9,354 nt of DNA from an uncultured Eubacteriales bacterium (GTDB lineage: Bacteria > Bacillota > Clostridia > Christensenellales > Aristaeellaceae): contig USDD01000097.1 of assembly GCA_900553265.1 (NCBI GenBank), positions 1-9,354 on the forward strand, given 5' to 3'. Every line of letters starts with the position of its first letter. The stretch's first letter is position 1. Position numbers and translations under genes: made by a program. This document shows, piece by piece, positions 6,843 through 9,354 of this stretch. Below the pieces are notes generated by a model. It did no database searches. It worked only from the letters and a program-made list of their open reading frames with translations, and was not told where the DNA came from.

Positions 6843-7960
6843 AGGTTTTCGCCTCCCTCGCGCAGGATCTCACGGATCACGTCCAGCTGCGCCTCGGTGG
6901 GCGCGCGGCCGTTCTGATGGGCGTAGAACGCGGCGAAGTGCTCCAGCGGGCCCATGGCGCCGCGGTCGGCCTCCTCCTGCGCCGCGTCGATCTCCTCGCC
7001 GGTCAGATGGAGAAACTGGAGGTTCAGCACGTTGGGCCAGGTCACCTGCAGCGTGCCCAGCGCGTCCAGCGGCCGAAGCTCGTCCGTCAGCAGCGCCTGA
7101 AGATAGTCCTCGCTGCGGGGCATGGCGCACAGCTCGGCCAGCGTGCCCTCCAGCCGCACGCACCGGTGCAGCGGCTGAAAGGGCACGAACTCAAACTCGT
7201 TGGGCGCGCCCTTTTCGCCGACGGTCACGATCGTGGCCGACTTCTCCTGGGCGCATTCGTCGAAGGAATAGACCAGCGGCGCGCCGCAGTAGCGGATTTT
7301 TCCGCCTCGAAGCGTCTGCGCCCGGTGCAGATGGCCCAGCGCCACGTAGTCGAACGCGTCGAACGCCTCGGCGGGAATCTGATCCAGTCCGCCCAGCGCG
7401 CGATCCTCGGAATCGCTGGGCTGCGCGCCGAACACGTACTGATGCGTCACCAGCACGTTGCGCCGGCTGGGATCGATCTGCGCCCGCTCCAGCACCGCGC
7501 GCACCGCGTCGGCATAGGACTCGATCTTCTCGTCGGGAAAGACCCGGCGCGCCTGAGTGGGGCGGATGTAGGGCATCAGCCACACGTCCAGCTCGCCGAA
7601 TTCGTCCGTCAGCGTGGTTCGGGACAGCGTGCCGTCGAACAGGCCCGTCAGGTGCAGCCCGCCCTCGGACAGAAGCTCCGAGGCGTAGGCCAGCTGCGCC
7701 TCGCCGTCGTGATTGCCGCGCACAAAGAACGCCGGCTTGCCCAGCGCCCGCAGGCGGCTGAGAAAGCGGCTGAACATGGAGATGCACTCGGGCTGCGGCT
7801 GGGCGCGGTTGTACACGTCGCCGGCCACCAGCACCGCGTCCACGTCCTCCCGCGCCGCCAGATCCAGAATCTGATCCAAAATCGCCGACTGATCCTCGTC
7901 CAGCGCCCGGCGATGCAGCCGCTTGCCCAGATGAAGGTCGGACACATGCAGAAATTTCAT
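6839..7960 (-). CDS. sbcD: SbcD, Mre11-like nuclease of the SbcCD complex
   Basis: A 373-aa metallophosphoesterase that supplies the nuclease active site of SbcCD (manganese-dependent in characterised members). The metal-binding motifs are all present: Asp8 and His10 (SDLHLG), Asp48 (AGDVYN), Asn83-His84 (RGNHDG), His173 (VTHQYV), and His210 and His212 (ALGHLHRAQ). The fourth residue of the GDVYN motif is Asn where many relatives have Asp; it is not one of the listed metal ligands. The C-terminal part (about 260-373) is the capping and SbcC-binding region. ATG at 7960 has a clear Shine-Dalgarno site (GGAGGG, 7974-7969, spacing 8). It is the first gene of a two-gene operon and overlaps sbcC by 4 bases. 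Confidence 0.97.
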   Translation of the reverse strand: MKFLHVSDLHLGKRLHRRALDEDQSAILDQILDLAAREDVDAVLVAGDVYNRAQPQPECISMFSRFLSRLRALGKPAFFVRGNHDGEAQLAYASELLSEGGLHLTGLFDGTLSRTTLTDEFGELDVWLMPYIRPTQARRVFPDEKIESYADAVRAVLERAQIDPSRRNVLVTHQYVFGAQPSDSEDRALGGLDQIPAEAFDAFDYVALGHLHRAQTLRGGKIRYCGAPLVYSFDECAQEKSATIVTVGEKGAPNEFEFVPFQPLHRCVRLEGTLAELCAMPRSEDYLQALLTDELRPLDALGTLQVTWPNVLNLQFLHLTGEEIDAAQEEADRGAMGPLEHFAAFYAHQNGRAPTEAQLDVIREILREGGENL

Positions 7961-8001
7961 TCGAAAAGCCCTCCAAAAACGGGAATAATCGCTCTGCGTC
8001 C

Positions 8002-8030
8002 ATCATACCACGCTTTGCCCCGGAGCGCAA
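8002..8030 (-). promoter_or_regulatory. Promoter of sbcDC
   Basis: On the minus strand TTGCGC (8030-8025), 17 bases, then TATGAT (8007-8002). The -10 box matches 5 of 6 positions and the -35 box 3 of 6. It starts just after the asnA terminator and gives a leader of about 36 bases to the sbcD ATG. This is the only good promoter candidate in the gap. Confidence 0.6.
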
Positions 8031-8038
8031 TTTCGCAC

Positions 8039-8067
8039 AAAAAAAATCTCCGGCATGGGGCCGGAGA
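8039..8067 (-). terminator. Intrinsic terminator of asnA
   Basis: On the minus strand an 8-bp stem (TCTCCGGC, 8067-8060, with GCCGGAGA, 8054-8047) has a 5-base loop and is followed directly by eight T (8046-8039). It begins 12 bases after the asnA stop codon and separates asnA from sbcDC. Confidence 0.93.
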
Positions 8068-8078
8068 CGGAAAATTTT

Positions 8079-9089
8079 TCACAGCAGCGGAATGCCGGCC
8101 TGGCGGCATTTTTCCACGGTTTCGTCGTCCCAGAGGCTGCACTGGACTTCGCCGATGTGGGCGCAGCCGATCATCAGCATGCACAGGCGGGACTGGCCGA
8201 TGCCGCCGCCGATGGTCAGGGGCAGCTCGTCGTTGAGAAGCATTTTGTGGAAGGGCAGCTCCCGGCGGTCGTCGCAGCCGGCCAGACGCAGCTGGCGGTC
8301 GAGGGAAGCCGCGTCCACGCGCACGCCCATGCTGGAGATCTCGAAGGCCCGGCCCAGCCGCTCGTTCCAGAACAGGATATCGCCGTTGAGCTCCCAGTCG
8401 TCGTAGTCCGGCGCGCGGCCGTCGTGGGGCTTGCCCGAGCGGAGCTTGCCGCCGATCTGCATGATCAGCGCGGTTTTGTGCTCGCGCAGGAAGGCGTTTT
8501 CCCGCTCAGAGCCGGTGTGCAGGTCGGGATAGCGATCCTCCAGCTCCTGGGTGGTGATGCTCGCCATGTCGCGGCTCAGATGCACGCCGATGGACGGGAA
8601 CTCCCGGTTCAGGCGCTCGGAGGTGTCGCAGATGGCGTCCACGATGTCCTGGGCGGTGCGCTGAAGGAAGGCGAGGGTTCGATCCTCCCGGCGGATGATC
8701 TTCTCCCAGTCCCACTGGTCGACGTAGATGGAGTGGAGGTTGTCCAGCTCCTCGTCGCGGCGGATGGCGTTCATGTCGGTGTACAGGCCCTTGCCCGGGC
8801 GGAAGTCGTATTTCTTCAGCGCCAGACGCTTCCACTTGGCCAGCGAATGAACGACCTCGCCCTCCGCGCCCACGGCGGGCACGTCGAAGCGCACGGGGCG
8901 CTCCACGCCGTTCAGGTTGTCGTTCAGACCCGAGGAATCGCGCACGAACAGCGGCGCGGACACGCGGCGCAGGTTCAGTGCGTAGCTCAGATCCTTCTGA
9001 AAATTGTGCTTGATGAATTCGATGGCGACCTGCGTGTCGTACACGCTCAGCGGCGGGCGATAGCCCTCCGGAATGGTGATTCGGTTCAT
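8079..9089 (-). CDS. asnA: Aspartate-ammonia ligase (asparagine synthetase A)
   Basis: A 336-aa cytoplasmic enzyme that makes asparagine from aspartate, ammonia and ATP (products AMP and pyrophosphate). It belongs to the class II aminoacyl-tRNA-synthetase-like fold, and its length fits the family (about 330 aa). Motifs conserved with E. coli AsnA: NDNLNG (56-61), VVHSLAKWKR (79-88), GLYTDMNAIR (101-110), YVDQWDWE (122-129), QIGGKL (211-216), RAPDYDDW (225-232), NGDILFWN (235-242), SSMG.RVD (252-259) and the ATP-site motif GGGIGQSR (294-301). ATG at 9089 has the Shine-Dalgarno site AAAGGA (9103-9098, spacing 8). The gene is monocistronic, with its own promoter and terminator. The leader is only about 33 bases, too short for the T-box that controls asnA in some Bacillota. 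Confidence 0.97.
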   Translation of the reverse strand: MNRITIPEGYRPPLSVYDTQVAIEFIKHNFQKDLSYALNLRRVSAPLFVRDSSGLNDNLNGVERPVRFDVPAVGAEGEVVHSLAKWKRLALKKYDFRPGKGLYTDMNAIRRDEELDNLHSIYVDQWDWEKIIRREDRTLAFLQRTAQDIVDAICDTSERLNREFPSIGVHLSRDMASITTQELEDRYPDLHTGSERENAFLREHKTALIMQIGGKLRSGKPHDGRAPDYDDWELNGDILFWNERLGRAFEISSMGVRVDAASLDRQLRLAGCDDRRELPFHKMLLNDELPLTIGGGIGQSRLCMLMIGCAHIGEVQCSLWDDETVEKCRQAGIPLL

Positions 9090-9128
9090 GCGCGCCTTCC
9101 TTTCGTCGAAACGGTTCAGAATAGAAAA

Positions 9129-9157
9129 AGTATACGCCTCTTTGCATGAAATTGCAA
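9129..9157 (-). promoter_or_regulatory. Promoter of asnA
   Basis: On the minus strand TTGCAA (9157-9152), 17 bases, then TATACT (9134-9129). The -35 box matches 4 of 6 and the -10 box 5 of 6 positions. The start is expected near 9122, about 33 bases before the ATG. The -35 box begins 49 bases after the stop codon of the upstream partial gene. Confidence 0.7.
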
Positions 9158-9205
9158 GCGGCGGCGGCGATTTTTTGGCGGCGGAACCGATTTTGTCGAG
9201 GAAGG

Positions 9206-9354
9206 TCAGTTGGAGCTGGCTGCGAAGGACGCGAATTCCTCCGGCGCTTCGCTGACATAGACGGAGGCACCCGCTGCTGGGACGCAGACGGGGCAGGCAG
9301 TCTTGCCCTCGGCGAGCGCGTCGCCGGCGGTGGTGGCCTGAGCGTTCTTCATGC
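9206..9354 (-). CDS. C-terminal end of a protein with a CPVC knuckle tail (partial)
   Basis: An open frame enters from the right edge and stops at TGA (9208-9206). Its last 48 residues begin MKNAQATTAGDALAEGKTA and continue with CPVC and an acidic, Ser/Ala-rich end. The two bases before the ATG are GC, compatible with a Gly-Met pair. The tail resembles a motif I recall at the C-terminus of secreted or cell-surface proteins of Clostridia: a Cys-Ser-Gly-Met segment, a short helix, then Leu-Ala-x-Gly-Lys-x-x-Cys-Pro-x-Cys. I therefore read the ATG as internal and the gene as truncated by the window, not as a 48-aa gene. The body of the protein is not visible, so its function is unknown. I see no clear terminator between it and the asnA promoter. 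Confidence 0.55.
   Translation of the reverse strand, partial: MKNAQATTAGDALAEGKTACPVCVPAAGASVYVSEAPEEFASFAASSN

Noticed and set aside
8055..9149. 364-codon open frame on the plus strand
   Set aside because: It is antisense to asnA, which is certain. The frame has no Shine-Dalgarno site, no motif, and begins inside the asnA terminator.
9090..9205. T-box riboswitch upstream of asnA
   Set aside because: The promoter at 9157-9129 leaves only about 33 bases of leader, with no room for a T-box stem and antiterminator.

Overview
The window is about two-thirds G+C. It carries five complete genes and one partial gene, all on the minus strand, so transcription runs from right to left. Shine-Dalgarno sites, three or four sigma-A-like promoters, an oligo-U terminator, a substrate-binding-domain hybrid kinase, and a secreted-protein tail ending in a Cys-Pro-x-Cys knuckle all fit a GC-rich member of the Bacillota, most likely class Clostridia (for example a gut lineage). 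This is inferred from gene style only; no marker gene is present.

From right to left: (1) 9354-9206, the last 48 codons of a gene entering from beyond the right edge. (2) 9089-8079, asnA (aspartate-ammonia ligase), a self-contained unit with its own promoter (9157-9129) and a strong terminator (8067-8039). (3) 7960-3672, the sbcD-sbcC pair (Mre11/Rad50-type nuclease), with a promoter at 8030-8002 and a 4-base overlap between the genes. (4) 3522-601, two histidine kinases: a small soluble kinase, then a large membrane hybrid kinase with a periplasmic amino-acid-type sensor domain and a C-terminal receiver. Each appears to have its own promoter. No DNA-binding response regulator is present. (5) 600-1, a gene-free stretch with a 99-bp direct repeat (1-99 and 320-418, one difference) flanking a run of closely packed hairpins, mostly with three-base loops.

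Functionally, the window joins unrelated jobs: asparagine synthesis, processing of DNA ends and hairpins, and two-component signalling. The most unusual parts are the hairpin-packed repeat at 1-418, the promoter hidden inside the apparent N-terminus of the hybrid kinase (which moves its start to 2754), an extra disordered stretch in one arm of the SbcC coiled coil, and the two-kinase arrangement. I found no clear evidence of a wholly new defence or mobile system; the left-hand repeat is the best candidate for something undescribed.
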